Positions 31,712-40,254 of a DNA stretch of 64,000 nucleotides are shown piece after piece. Origin of the DNA: Daejeonella sp. GTDB taxonomy: Bacteria > Bacteroidota > Bacteroidia > Sphingobacteriales > Sphingobacteriaceae. The number at the start of each line of letters is the position of its first letter. The stretch's first letter is position 1. The notes under the pieces are model-generated. The model was not told the origin of the DNA. It did no database searches and worked only from the letters and a program-made list of their open reading frames with translations. The stretch spans positions 1 through 64,000 of the forward strand of contig NZ_JAUYSS010000009.1 of the NCBI RefSeq assembly GCF_030695525.1, given 5' to 3'. Position numbers and translations under genes: made by a program.

Positions 31712-32516
31712 CTAAAACTGGTACTCCCATGATATTAAATCCACCATCCACAAAATGAATATTGCCGCTTACTTTTTTCGAAAGATCAGAAAAATAGTAA
31801 AGAGCGGCATCCCCAACATCACCCGCATCAATATTCCCTAATGGTGCCATGTATTTGCCTAATTTACGCATTTTGCGTACACCATTGATTCCACCTGATG
31901 AAGTAGTCATAACCAGGCCAGCAGAAATGGCGTTAACCCGAACCTGCTTATTGCGAAAATAGTTTGCCAGGTATAACATGATATTTTCAAGAGCTGCCTT
32001 ATTGATCGCCATTCCTCCATATTGTGGAATAACTCTGTTAGCCGCATTATAGGTAAGCGTTAGGATCGATGCATTTTTCTGTAACAAACTTTCAGCCACC
32101 CGCGCTATCCTTAATAGGGAATATGCACTGATATTAAAAGAATCCATCAGATCCTCGAAAGGAATATCAATGTAAGCAGGTACAGGCTCTGTACTGCCAA
32201 GAAAATTCGAACACAGTACTTTGGTGTTAGCGAATGCTACGCCATGTAATATATAATCAATGGGGCCATGGGTATGGTATACCGCATTCAGAAAGTTGCT
32301 GATTTGATTTTCGTCCCTTACGTCAACCTGCATGGCAAGTTGGGTATCAAGGCCTAATTTTTCAAGCAGATACAGCACCTCATCACGCGTATCTTCAACA
32401 TAGCTTAAGGCAATTTTGCAACCCGACTGATGCAGTTTCACAGCAATATCATAAGCAATGGATTCTTCATTCCTCACCCCAAAAATTGCTGCAACTTTAC
32501 CAGTATTATTTATCAT
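31701..32516 (-). CDS. FabI-like enoyl-ACP reductase (SDR)
   Basis: 271 residues of the FabI-type short-chain dehydrogenase family: N-terminal AAIFGVRNEESIAYDIA, the substrate region DYILHGVAFA, the catalytic Tyr-x6-Lys in YGGMAINK, and VRVNAISAGLVMT. It would reduce a trans-2-enoyl-ACP with NAD(P)H. The loop after AISAG differs from standard FabI (MTTSSGGINGVRKM in place of the usual TLAASGI), so the substrate may differ. It overlaps the genes on both sides by 11 bp. Confidence 0.87.
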   Translation of the reverse strand: MINNTGKVAAIFGVRNEESIAYDIAVKLHQSGCKIALSYVEDTRDEVLYLLEKLGLDTQLAMQVDVRDENQISNFLNAVYHTHGPIDYILHGVAFANTKVLCSNFLGSTEPVPAYIDIPFEDLMDSFNISAYSLLRIARVAESLLQKNASILTLTYNAANRVIPQYGGMAINKAALENIMLYLANYFRNKQVRVNAISAGLVMTTSSGGINGVRKMRKLGKYMAPLGNIDAGDVGDAALYYFSDLSKKVSGNIHFVDGGFNIMGVPVLDAE

Positions 32517-33861
32517 ATCTTGACAATTTTAAGGCACTATTGGTGCCACCAAATCCATAATTAAGACAAACAATGCTATTAATTGGTTTTGAAAAACTTT
32601 CTTGCGGAAGTAAGTGCCGGTAAGCAGCCAGGGGCTTCATCGGACCTGTCCATTCCTGACTTTTCTGGAAAGTTTCCAATTCAGGGTTGAGGTTTGGAGA
32701 ATTTAAACAGGGCAATACCTTTTGCTCTTTAAGCATCAGTAAAGCAGTTATAAATTCCACAGAACCGGCACCACCTAACATATGACCAAATTGTGATTTT
32801 GGAGCAGATATGTGATAGCCTTCTTCACCCAAGGCATCTACTACACTCAATAGTTCAATTGCGTCTCCGGAAGGGGTAGATGTACCATGCACCTTTACTA
32901 CGTCGGGTTTTTCGTCTGTTCCTGCAAGTACTCCTTTCCATAACCTTTGCTGTCCGGCAAATGATGGATAGAACATATCTCCATCGCCGTCTGAATTGTT
33001 AAAATATTCGTCAATCACCCCTAAGATATCAGCACCACGGGCTACCGCCTGTTCATATTCTTCAAGGGCTACTATTCCTGCACCAAATGAGCATACAAAC
33101 CCGTTTCTGGCCATATCAAATGGGCGTGAGCTTTCTTCAGGACTAAAACCCCGGCTTAAAACCATCATTCCATCAAAGCCAATAAAGGTTTCAAGTGATG
33201 TGCTTTCTACCCCGCCTGTGATTGCACGGTCTTGCAGCCCGAATTTGATTAGCCGATAGGCGTAGCCAATGTTTCCGAGTCCGGTTGCGCAGGCAGAACT
33301 AATGGTTTCGCAAACACCTTTGTTTTTTATCAGAACCGAGACATTGGCCGCTTCCCGATAGGTCATGGTTCGGTCGACAGTATGACCACCTGAATGCCGT
33401 GTTTTTCTGCCACTTACATAAAAATTCTGCCAACCGGTTCTCAGAATCAAATTAGCTGAACCGCCGGAGCCAATTACCACACCGGTTCGCTCTGACTGGA
33501 CCAGATCTGTTGACCAGCCAGCCATTTTTATTGCATTCTGTGTTGCAAGCATTGACCAGATGCTGCCTACGTCTGAAGTAGCCAGGTTCCCATCCGGGAT
33601 CCGGTTCAATTTATCCACATAGGTTTCCGGATAGATACCTTCAAGAGAGTCCCAAATTACCTCCAGATCCATCTCTGGCTCGGTGATAAAACCTGCTACA
33701 GTGGATCTGACCTGCTTCTCATAAGCCATAGCATCATCGAAAGTGCGGATCAGACTTTTGTTAGCAAATAGCTTGCTGCTAAATTCAGAAATATCCTTGC
33801 AGGTGGGAAACGCTCCCCCCATACCTACTACTGCCACCTTTCTGCCAGGGATGTTATCCAC
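32506..33861 (-). CDS. beta-ketoacyl-ACP synthase (FabF/KS type)
   Basis: A 451-residue thiolase-fold ketosynthase with a complete Cys-His-His triad: C191 in ISSACATGLG, His in VKVHGTSTPSGD and His in KSQFGHMLGGAGSVEF. It would condense malonyl-ACP with an acyl primer. The sequence departs from housekeeping FabF, with an N-terminal AVVGMGGAFP and a YVSGRKTRHSGGHTVDRT insertion-like stretch before the Cys. It overlaps the ACP gene by 8 bp. There is no chain-length-factor partner, so it is not a classical type II aromatic PKS. Confidence 0.92.
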   Translation of the reverse strand: MDNIPGRKVAVVGMGGAFPTCKDISEFSSKLFANKSLIRTFDDAMAYEKQVRSTVAGFITEPEMDLEVIWDSLEGIYPETYVDKLNRIPDGNLATSDVGSIWSMLATQNAIKMAGWSTDLVQSERTGVVIGSGGSANLILRTGWQNFYVSGRKTRHSGGHTVDRTMTYREAANVSVLIKNKGVCETISSACATGLGNIGYAYRLIKFGLQDRAITGGVESTSLETFIGFDGMMVLSRGFSPEESSRPFDMARNGFVCSFGAGIVALEEYEQAVARGADILGVIDEYFNNSDGDGDMFYPSFAGQQRLWKGVLAGTDEKPDVVKVHGTSTPSGDAIELLSVVDALGEEGYHISAPKSQFGHMLGGAGSVEFITALLMLKEQKVLPCLNSPNLNPELETFQKSQEWTGPMKPLAAYRHLLPQESFSKPINSIVCLNYGFGGTNSALKLSRYDK

Positions 33862-34114
33862 GTGCTTTAACTTTTAAAATCAGATCAACAACATCCTTAA
33901 CTGTTGAGCCCATATCATCAATATCATCATCCTCAAATTCAATATCAAATTTTTGCTCGACTTTTGCGACGATAGCGATCATTTGAGATGATGGTGTGTT
34001 TAAATCTGCTAAAAAATCTGTTTCCTCTGTAACTCCAATTAATCTTTCGGGGTCTATCATTCTCACAGTTTTAAGTACCTCTATCAAACCGTCAATAATT
34101 TCTTGTCTTTCCAT
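33854..34114 (-). CDS. acyl carrier protein, unusual attachment motif
   Basis: The 86-residue protein is acidic with a four-helix ACP pattern. Aligning helix II (KVEQKFDIEFEDDD) with standard ACPs places the phosphopantetheine Ser at S42, in the motif PSSQM instead of DSL. It is the carrier for this operon, presumably activated by the AcpS-like gene three genes downstream. It abuts the hotdog gene with no gap and overlaps the ketosynthase by 8 bp. Confidence 0.88.
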   Translation of the reverse strand: MERQEIIDGLIEVLKTVRMIDPERLIGVTEETDFLADLNTPSSQMIAIVAKVEQKFDIEFEDDDIDDMGSTVKDVVDLILKVKARG

Positions 34115-34714
34115 TTAAATTTTACTTTTTGTTTTTGCTCTAAAATATTCTATGTCAATTTCCCGCCCTGTTATATCATAGAGATCAGAAATAAGTTTAA
34201 AATCGGGTGAGAGATCATATTTTAGTAAACGTTCTTCGCTAAAATCTTCAAAATACTCATCAAGGTTCAATCCCGGAGGGCATCTGAAAATCCTTCCATC
34301 GCAAACCATTTGCCTGAATTTATAAAATGTTATTTTACCCAGAATGACAAAAGTATCGCCCTTCTCAAGTGCTGACATGAAGTTGACATTGCCTACGCTA
34401 ATAAAGCTTGGGACAGATTTTTCTTTCAAATCAATTGGCGCACAATTATGTTTCTGACAAATCAAAAACATGGATAAAGAAGCAGCGGTAGCCTGAACAA
34501 ATGATTCTATCTGGTCAACTCCTCTGAAAATGTCAAAATGGTCCTCTACATCATAATCTGTGGGAGTATAGCTCGCTACAACGCCTTTTTTGGGCGAGTG
34601 CCAATGATATTTATCTACAAGCAGCTTTTTAGGACCGTAGGCAATAAGTATTTCTCTCGGATGTATTGAACACAGGCTTTCTATAAGAACGCCCTTATCA
34701 TAATATCCCACCAT
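34115..34714 (-). CDS. FabZ-like hotdog-fold dehydratase (divergent)
   Basis: A 199-residue protein. The central block VEDHFDIFRGVDQIESFVQA resembles the FabA/FabZ active-site helix, with the His in DHF and Glu in QIES, and FISVGNVNFMSALEKGD matches the following strands. It would dehydrate a 3-hydroxyacyl-ACP. The family match is weak by eye and the C-terminal 50 residues have no counterpart in FabZ. Position between FabG and ACP supports the role. It overlaps fabG by 17 bp. Confidence 0.65.
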   Translation of the reverse strand: MVGYYDKGVLIESLCSIHPREILIAYGPKKLLVDKYHWHSPKKGVVASYTPTDYDVEDHFDIFRGVDQIESFVQATAASLSMFLICQKHNCAPIDLKEKSVPSFISVGNVNFMSALEKGDTFVILGKITFYKFRQMVCDGRIFRCPPGLNLDEYFEDFSEERLLKYDLSPDFKLISDLYDITGREIDIEYFRAKTKSKI

Positions 34715-35420
34715 TTATATTTATGTTAGTTCCGTTAATGTATGATGCCTTGTCTGACATCAGAAAAGCAACCACATCTGCAACCTCATTCACATTACCA
34801 AAACGGTTTGCAGGTATGGCTTTTAAATAATCCTGTTTGAAGTTTTCAGGTACTGAATTGGTCATCTCGGTTTCAATAAAACCCGGGGCTATGCTTAAGA
34901 TCCTGATGGAATGTTCTTCGCTCAAAGCCGAAACTTCGCGGGCCAGAGATTTTGACAGGGCTGCCAAACCTGCTTTGGTGGCCGAATAAACCGCCTGAAA
35001 AGCATTTCCGCTTTCACCAACACATGAACTTACATTGATAATTACCCCGCGTTTATTTAAAAGGAATTGTTTCATGACAGCCTTACAGATCATGATTGGT
35101 GCTTTCAAATTAACCTGCAGCATCCTGTCTATTTCATTTTCCGGCTGGTAAACCAGGGATTTATCAAATGTTATGCCCGCATTATTGATGACCCCGTAAA
35201 GTGTATCTCCGTGTTCTTTTTTTAAGCGTTTACAAAATTCATTGAGTTCATTTGTATTGCTGAGATCAGCACAAAGCAGGTGGTGTTTAGGATCAACATT
35301 GGTAAAACTCTCCTTGCGTGTGGCGTGTAAGATCAATGTATATTCTTTTGATAAGGCCTTCGATATTGCCAGGCCCAAACCCCTGCTTGCTCCGGTTATC
35401 AGTATCTTTTTTTCCGGCAT
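34698..35420 (-). CDS. FabG-like 3-ketoacyl-ACP reductase
   Basis: 240 residues, a standard SDR: ILITGASRGLGLAISKAL (cofactor motif), VINNAGIT, catalytic Ser in INVSSCVGES, and YSATKAGLAALSKSLA with Tyr and Lys. It would reduce 3-ketoacyl-ACP with NADPH. It is the first gene of the eight-gene operon running to 29831. Its start lies 130 bp downstream of the TPR gene on the same strand, across an A/T-rich gap that probably holds the promoter. Confidence 0.92.
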   Translation of the reverse strand: MPEKKILITGASRGLGLAISKALSKEYTLILHATRKESFTNVDPKHHLLCADLSNTNELNEFCKRLKKEHGDTLYGVINNAGITFDKSLVYQPENEIDRMLQVNLKAPIMICKAVMKQFLLNKRGVIINVSSCVGESGNAFQAVYSATKAGLAALSKSLAREVSALSEEHSIRILSIAPGFIETEMTNSVPENFKQDYLKAIPANRFGNVNEVADVVAFLMSDKASYINGTNININGGIL

Positions 35421-35550
35421 ATTAAGCTAAAGTTTTAATAATATTCTCTTCTTTATGAATTGAACAGATCCTGAAACCTGTAAAAGTATAAAATCAAATA
35501 TAATTTTTAAATTATAGATACTCTGCCGGATTAAAAAATTAATAATATTC

Positions 35551-37032
35551 TTATTCACTAAGCCTTCTTAAACCTTCCTTTGCATGAGTGTCAATACCAA
35601 TTTGATATTCATGATTTTTCATTCCCAGAGCCATATTGTAATAATCAGCAGCTTTCTTATTGTCTTTTATGTACTCGTAAATATTACCCGATTTTAAAGC
35701 TGAATTTGCCGCAAAATAATAGCTTTGATTTTTCCCCAAATTAATTGCCCGCTGATAATTCATTATGGCATCATCAAATTTGTTCATCATATCATAGGCT
35801 CTTCCATATCGGTAATAGAGCTCAATTTTATCCTTCAGGTTTTTTAAATCGTTGACCTGTATTGATTTTAATTGAGCCAGTGCATTATTATAATCGCCGC
35901 CGTCAAAATATAATCTTGCTTTCAATAAAATCAGATTAGGCTTGCCGTCATTTGCTTCTTTCAAAGCCTGCTTATCCTTTTCATTAATTACTGAACCTTT
36001 CATTCTTACCAATGTTAAATAATAATTGTATTGCGAAATATTATTTCTTATCAGATAATAAAATGCAAGCCTTAGATAAGTATCCTTTATGTAATTCGTA
36101 CTGAGGGTCTCATTTGCAAATTTGCTGAGGTATTGATTCGCATCCGAATCCATGCTGCAAAGTTTAGCATTGCCCATCAGATAGTCCATAAGTGGTAAAT
36201 CAGCGTACTGACTGCCTTTGGGTGCGGCCTCAATAAATTTAATTGCTGCATCTGCATGCCCGGTTCTAAAAGCAGCGTAAGCTTGTAAATAAGCTTTAAG
36301 GAGACTTTTATCGTTCATGCTATTCAAGAGCGGTGTTACGTAGCTGTAACTATTCCTGCTCTGAATCACATCTACATTTGTAAAACAAAGCAAAAAGACA
36401 ATTTCATCATTGTAGTAGCTAAACTTACTATTGGGAATCTGCTGTCTGAATCTTTCCAATTGCTTATTCCCTTTTGTAATATTTCCCTCAATACCCAAAA
36501 CACTGGCTATTCCTTTCATATTTGTTGGGATGGCTCCAAAGATCACTTCTATCAATCCCAGACTTTTTTGATTGGGCAAAAAGTCTTTATACTTCTCATT
36601 ATTCTCTTTTAATAAGTCTTTCGCCTTTTTGAAATCATAGGTAGAAGACATGTATTCTCCGAATTTAGCCTTAACCATTGCAGATTGAAGGTAAATCTCA
36701 GCCTGGGCAAAAAGATAATAGGGCGAATTTTTATCATTTTTTTTGATTGCATCTATCCTGCCTGATTTCCTGTTCTTAAACTTTTCAAATTCAATTTTGT
36801 TTTCCGAAGTAAGCAGGAATAAATAGTCGATATAATTCTCGAGCAGGACCGGAATGCCGTTTTGAGGGTTATTAACTTTCTCGTCCCGGATGTATTTCCT
36901 TGCATCATTAAACCGTAAATCAAATATGGCCTGATATGCTGTTATTGAATTGGAGTTGAATACAAAGTTTGCTTTTGCAGCTTGATGGATACCAAAGAAA
37001 AAAAGTAGGGTTATAAAATATTTATGATGCAT
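35551..37032 (-). CDS. secreted TPR-repeat protein
   Basis: From the ATG at 37032 there are 493 residues with a signal peptide (KYFITLLFFFGIHQAAKA); the longer frame from 37101 adds 23 residues in front of it and is less likely. The body is alpha-helical with several degenerate TPR units, clearest at the C-terminus (IELYYRYGRAYDMMNKFDDA, IMNYQRAINLGKN, AADYYNMALGMKN). It is likely a periplasmic scaffold. It stands before the fatty-acid-like operon on the same strand; a functional link is not shown. Confidence 0.75.
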   Translation of the reverse strand: MHHKYFITLLFFFGIHQAAKANFVFNSNSITAYQAIFDLRFNDARKYIRDEKVNNPQNGIPVLLENYIDYLFLLTSENKIEFEKFKNRKSGRIDAIKKNDKNSPYYLFAQAEIYLQSAMVKAKFGEYMSSTYDFKKAKDLLKENNEKYKDFLPNQKSLGLIEVIFGAIPTNMKGIASVLGIEGNITKGNKQLERFRQQIPNSKFSYYNDEIVFLLCFTNVDVIQSRNSYSYVTPLLNSMNDKSLLKAYLQAYAAFRTGHADAAIKFIEAAPKGSQYADLPLMDYLMGNAKLCSMDSDANQYLSKFANETLSTNYIKDTYLRLAFYYLIRNNISQYNYYLTLVRMKGSVINEKDKQALKEANDGKPNLILLKARLYFDGGDYNNALAQLKSIQVNDLKNLKDKIELYYRYGRAYDMMNKFDDAIMNYQRAINLGKNQSYYFAANSALKSGNIYEYIKDNKKAADYYNMALGMKNHEYQIGIDTHAKEGLRRLSE

Positions 37033-37101
37033 TCCGGGACAACTCGCTTTAAGAATATGAGTATTGATTAATCTTGATTTTGGCTTTTTAAGACCTTGCA
37101 A

Positions 37102-37330
37102 ATTTAGATTTATTTTCCCAATTGAACTTTATTGTTAAATGATAGGAGTTTCTCTAGGCTGATGTCAGGAGATTATCTCTTATATTTTACTAATTGGTAA
37201 TCAGATATTTTTATTGCAAATCCCGGTCCATAAAATTTCGAACGCAATTGTTAATAGCTTTTGTGTGGCCATTCTGAAGGTGCGAGCCAGAGCTCCGGGT
37301 CCCAATCCGATTCATGCGGGATTACAAATT
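37102..37330. other. spacer with a G/C-rich islet
   Basis: Mostly A/T-rich, with a G/C-rich stretch at 37278-37320 (GCGAGCCAGAGCTCC then GGTCCCAATCC) that loosely resembles 41112-41139. No gene was seen. Confidence 0.35.
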
Positions 37331-38095
37331 TTAGCCGGTATAGGTATCCATAGCCAAAATCTCTTTTTTATATGCTGATGGCAGGATCACATTTTTTAAC
37401 AGTGATTTTAATCGAATTATCCGGCTGAGCTTGTACAAATTCAGCATGGGAGCAGACAGGGGGTTCTTACCAAGTCCTAGCAGTTGATTTACTTTACCAG
37501 GAACAAGCAGAATTTGAGCCTGTCTTAAGATCAGGTATCTGAATAATCCCAGATGTTTTTTATATTGTTTGTAAAGATCTTTGGTGAAATCACCATTGAG
37601 CAAATTTTCATTAAGGGATGAATTTCGCATTTGCAGCCATTGCTGATAGTTTAAGGGCAGATCTTTAATACCCATACGCGATCCCATCCTGTAAAAAACA
37701 TTAAAAACTTCTTCCTTTTCGCCTGCACTTAATTTCCGTTCCAGTAACTCAAAGGAACGTATGGAATAATCAATCAGCATGAACAAAACATCCCGGTAGG
37801 CCCAATCGGGAATGTTTTTGCCACGGGAATGTTCTACACCCTTATGGATAGCTGAAATTTTATCAATTGCCTGCATAGCTTCATCATGTTCATAAAAAAC
37901 AATCTGACGGGCATAGGCTACTGTGGAGAATAACCTTTTAAGGGGATCGGAAGGTAGCCGCCCGGTGAAGTAAAGCCAATCGACCGCTTTATTCAAAGCA
38001 AACTCTGCAGAGGCCCCGGCAAAGATCAGCAGGATGGTGTCGCCATTCCCCCAAATCCTGCGGACTATCGAATCTTTGCTCACAAAATACTTCAT
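37331..38095 (-). CDS. MpaB-type (DUF2236) haem oxygenase-like protein
   Basis: 254 residues. The start SIVRRIWGNGDTILLIFAGASAEFALNKAVDW (key part RRIWGNGDTILL) and the block DPLKRLFSTVAYARQIVF are typical of the DUF2236 / mycophenolic-acid MpaB / latex-clearing oxygenase family. His and Arg residues in HDEAMQAIDKIHKGV-like sequence (here FYEHDEAMQAI and ISAIHKGVEH) are candidates for haem contacts. Reported members are oxidases or oxygenases of diverse substrates. It overlaps the DUF2809 gene by 4 bp. The substrate here is unknown. Confidence 0.8.
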   Translation of the reverse strand: MKYFVSKDSIVRRIWGNGDTILLIFAGASAEFALNKAVDWLYFTGRLPSDPLKRLFSTVAYARQIVFYEHDEAMQAIDKISAIHKGVEHSRGKNIPDWAYRDVLFMLIDYSIRSFELLERKLSAGEKEEVFNVFYRMGSRMGIKDLPLNYQQWLQMRNSSLNENLLNGDFTKDLYKQYKKHLGLFRYLILRQAQILLVPGKVNQLLGLGKNPLSAPMLNLYKLSRIIRLKSLLKNVILPSAYKKEILAMDTYTG

Positions 38096-38487
38096 ACTCT
38101 TTGGTCTTTAAAATTCCATACTATTGGTTTCATTTTTTCAAACCAGAGTATGGTCAGACAACCTGTTGTATAGGCTACAATATCCATCCAGGCAAAGGAT
38201 GTTCCAATCAGCGTGCGGGCAAGTTCAGAATTTCCCAGTCCGATGATTTCAACGAATTTGAGATATTGTAAAACTTCTATCAGGTAAGAGAACAGCAGGA
38301 CTGCCAGCACTGTTGGTTTCACTCCAATTTTGGTAAAAGTCCTGAGGAAACAATACATCAAAATAACAACCAAAAAATCTCCAAAATAAGGCCTGATAAA
38401 ATCATCGCGAACGTACATCGCGATCAGTATTTCAGTCAAAAATAGTCCTGCTGTCAATCCAAAATAGCCTTTGTGAAACCTGTACAT
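38092..38487 (-). CDS. DUF2809 membrane protein
   Basis: 131 residues with four likely membrane helices (about 8-25, 32-48, 56-75 and 97-116). The motif VLLFSYLIEVLQYLKFVEI and SFAWMDIVAYTTG match DUF2809 (VanZ-like). Function unknown. It is 2 bp after creD and overlaps the MpaB-type gene by 4 bp, so the three are almost certainly one transcript. Confidence 0.82.
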   Translation of the reverse strand: MYRFHKGYFGLTAGLFLTEILIAMYVRDDFIRPYFGDFLVVILMYCFLRTFTKIGVKPTVLAVLLFSYLIEVLQYLKFVEIIGLGNSELARTLIGTSFAWMDIVAYTTGCLTILWFEKMKPIVWNFKDQRV

Positions 38488-38489
38488 AA

Positions 38490-39899
38490 TTAAATTATGG
38501 TATTTAGTTCTTCCTCTTTGTTACTCTCCCAGCTAATTTTTTGCGACAAATACATCAATGCGGCAATAATGACAAATAAACCCACACTTCCCACTAAAAG
38601 AGCCATATCCTGCAGCTGAAGAATTACAAAAATAAATCCATAGAACATGCTAAGTATGCCGGCAAAGAGAAGTGCTGCCTTGCTATTTTTAAGCAGTGAC
38701 CAGATGAATGTTCCGATCAGGCCTATTGTGGCTGCTGAAGCAAGGATATAAGCCGTATTGAAGCCCATTTGTTCGCTAAGAGCAAGTAATAAGGTATAAT
38801 AAATGGTCATTGCGGCTCCGATCAGCATATATTGGAGGAAGTGAACATTTCTTTTGATCAGCAGTTCTGTAAAGAACAGGGATAAAAAGGACAGTAAAAT
38901 AACCAGTATGGCATATTTTGCTGCACGGGTGGTCTTTTGATACTGATCTACAGGTAGGAGAAAATCAACCCCAAAAACTGCCCGGGTGTCAGGGTTATTC
39001 TTTCCTTTAACAAGTGTATCTGCCTTATTAAAATTAGTATTTTCTTCGATCCATTGCTGAGGATAGGGCCTGTTGTAATAGGGCATTTTCCAGGTAGCTG
39101 AAAAGGCCTTGCCCGAAACCGAACGTTCATCGGGCAGATACCTTCCGGTAAAGCTTGGATTATTCCATTCACCCTCAATTTTTACTGATGTGCTCTTTCC
39201 AAGGTGCAGAAAGCTGAGCTTCTCGCTTCCCCGCAGGTCGAGATCAAAACTAAAGCTTATTGCAGTGTTCTTCCCTGTACTCAGATTGGGAAGGATGATC
39301 AGGTTATTGCTGAATAATTTAAGTGAGGTAAGGTCGGGCTCCGCTTCATAATTTTCATTTCCAAGCCTGATGATCGGATTATTTTTAAGCCCTTTTAAGT
39401 CACTCAGTCCGATAGCTACTTTTGCCTGATCCCATTGAATCATCGCAGGATTAATGTTTGATTTTACCAGTTCCAGCGCACTGAACTTACCATTGACCTG
39501 AATCTTGCTGTTATAAACCACCGCATCAAAGATCCCTCTGTGAAGCATTTCAGGATTTGCTTTTGATGAGATATTCAGGGTTTCGGGAAGTATATAAATA
39601 TGGGTCAGAATTTCCCTGGTACTGCTTTTGCTGGTATTGGGATCTTCTGCGATGACCGTAGTTTTATAGGGCAGCACTAAAACCGGTCCCTGTACAAGCT
39701 GGCTGCCCGACCATTTGTCGAAAATTTCCCTGTTGACTTCCTCCTGTCTGTTCTGTCGCTCAGCGATCAGATCCTGTATCAGGGAAGAGGGGATTAATAA
39801 TAGAATGGTCAGAAAGCCGATCAGGCCTAATTTGATTAATACTGATCCGCCGAACCAGTTGTTAAATCCCTTGTTTTCTGTTGTTAGTTCTATCTTCAT
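38490..39899 (-). CDS. creD: CreD-like inner-membrane protein
   Basis: 469 residues: one N-terminal membrane helix (about 25-45), a large periplasmic beta-rich domain (about 60-320) and five to six C-terminal helices (about 325-460). Blocks such as WSGSQLVQGPVLVLPYK, FSATWKMPYYNRPYPQQW and AVFGVDFLLPVDQYQKTTRAAKYA are diagnostic of CreD. CreD is linked to envelope integrity and colicin or beta-lactam tolerance in proteobacteria. Here it lies 52 bp after a winged-helix regulator rather than with CreBC. Confidence 0.92.
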   Translation of the reverse strand: MKIELTTENKGFNNWFGGSVLIKLGLIGFLTILLLIPSSLIQDLIAERQNRQEEVNREIFDKWSGSQLVQGPVLVLPYKTTVIAEDPNTSKSSTREILTHIYILPETLNISSKANPEMLHRGIFDAVVYNSKIQVNGKFSALELVKSNINPAMIQWDQAKVAIGLSDLKGLKNNPIIRLGNENYEAEPDLTSLKLFSNNLIILPNLSTGKNTAISFSFDLDLRGSEKLSFLHLGKSTSVKIEGEWNNPSFTGRYLPDERSVSGKAFSATWKMPYYNRPYPQQWIEENTNFNKADTLVKGKNNPDTRAVFGVDFLLPVDQYQKTTRAAKYAILVILLSFLSLFFTELLIKRNVHFLQYMLIGAAMTIYYTLLLALSEQMGFNTAYILASAATIGLIGTFIWSLLKNSKAALLFAGILSMFYGFIFVILQLQDMALLVGSVGLFVIIAALMYLSQKISWESNKEEELNTII

Positions 39900-39951
39900 T
39901 TTTAATTGTTTAAAAGTACTTTGAAATTCAAAGTAAATGAATAAAAAAATA

Positions 39952-40254
39952 TTAATGTTTCTGTTGTTTAATTAAATTTTCAAGGGCTTCCAGATGTTTA
40001 ATAAAGGCTTTCCGGCCTTTTTCAGAAACTGAATATTGTGTATTTGGTTTCTTTCCGATAAAGGTTTTATTCACAATGATATATTCTTCTTTTTCGAGCG
40101 CTTTTATATGGGATGCAAGATTCCCGTCAGTTACATCTAATAAGTCTTTGAGGGAATTAAAATCATAATGCTCATTGGCAAGCAATACGCTCATGATCTG
40201 CAGGCGTATCCGGTTTTCAAAAGCTTTATCAAATTGTTCCAGGGATGTCTTCAC
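39952..40254 (-). CDS. winged-helix transcriptional regulator
   Basis: 100 residues, a single winged-helix domain. FENRIRLQIMSVLLANEHY, LKDLLDVTDGNLASHIKALEKE and a wing YIIVNKTFIGKKPNTQYS read like the HTH_34 / MarR-like regulators seen before creD in Bacteroidota. It overlaps the upstream membrane-protein gene by 4 bp. It probably controls its own transcript, which includes creD; the inducer is unknown. Confidence 0.87.
   Translation of the reverse strand: MKTSLEQFDKAFENRIRLQIMSVLLANEHYDFNSLKDLLDVTDGNLASHIKALEKEEYIIVNKTFIGKKPNTQYSVSEKGRKAFIKHLEALENLIKQQKH

Noticed and set aside
29831-35420. Flexirubin / aryl-polyene or dialkylresorcinol cluster
   Set aside because: There is no aromatic starter enzyme, no DarA/DarB-type pair, no chain-length factor and only one ketosynthase.
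37278-37320. tRNA-like fragment
   Set aside because: The G/C-rich islet has a partial hairpin but no acceptor stem or anticodon arm.
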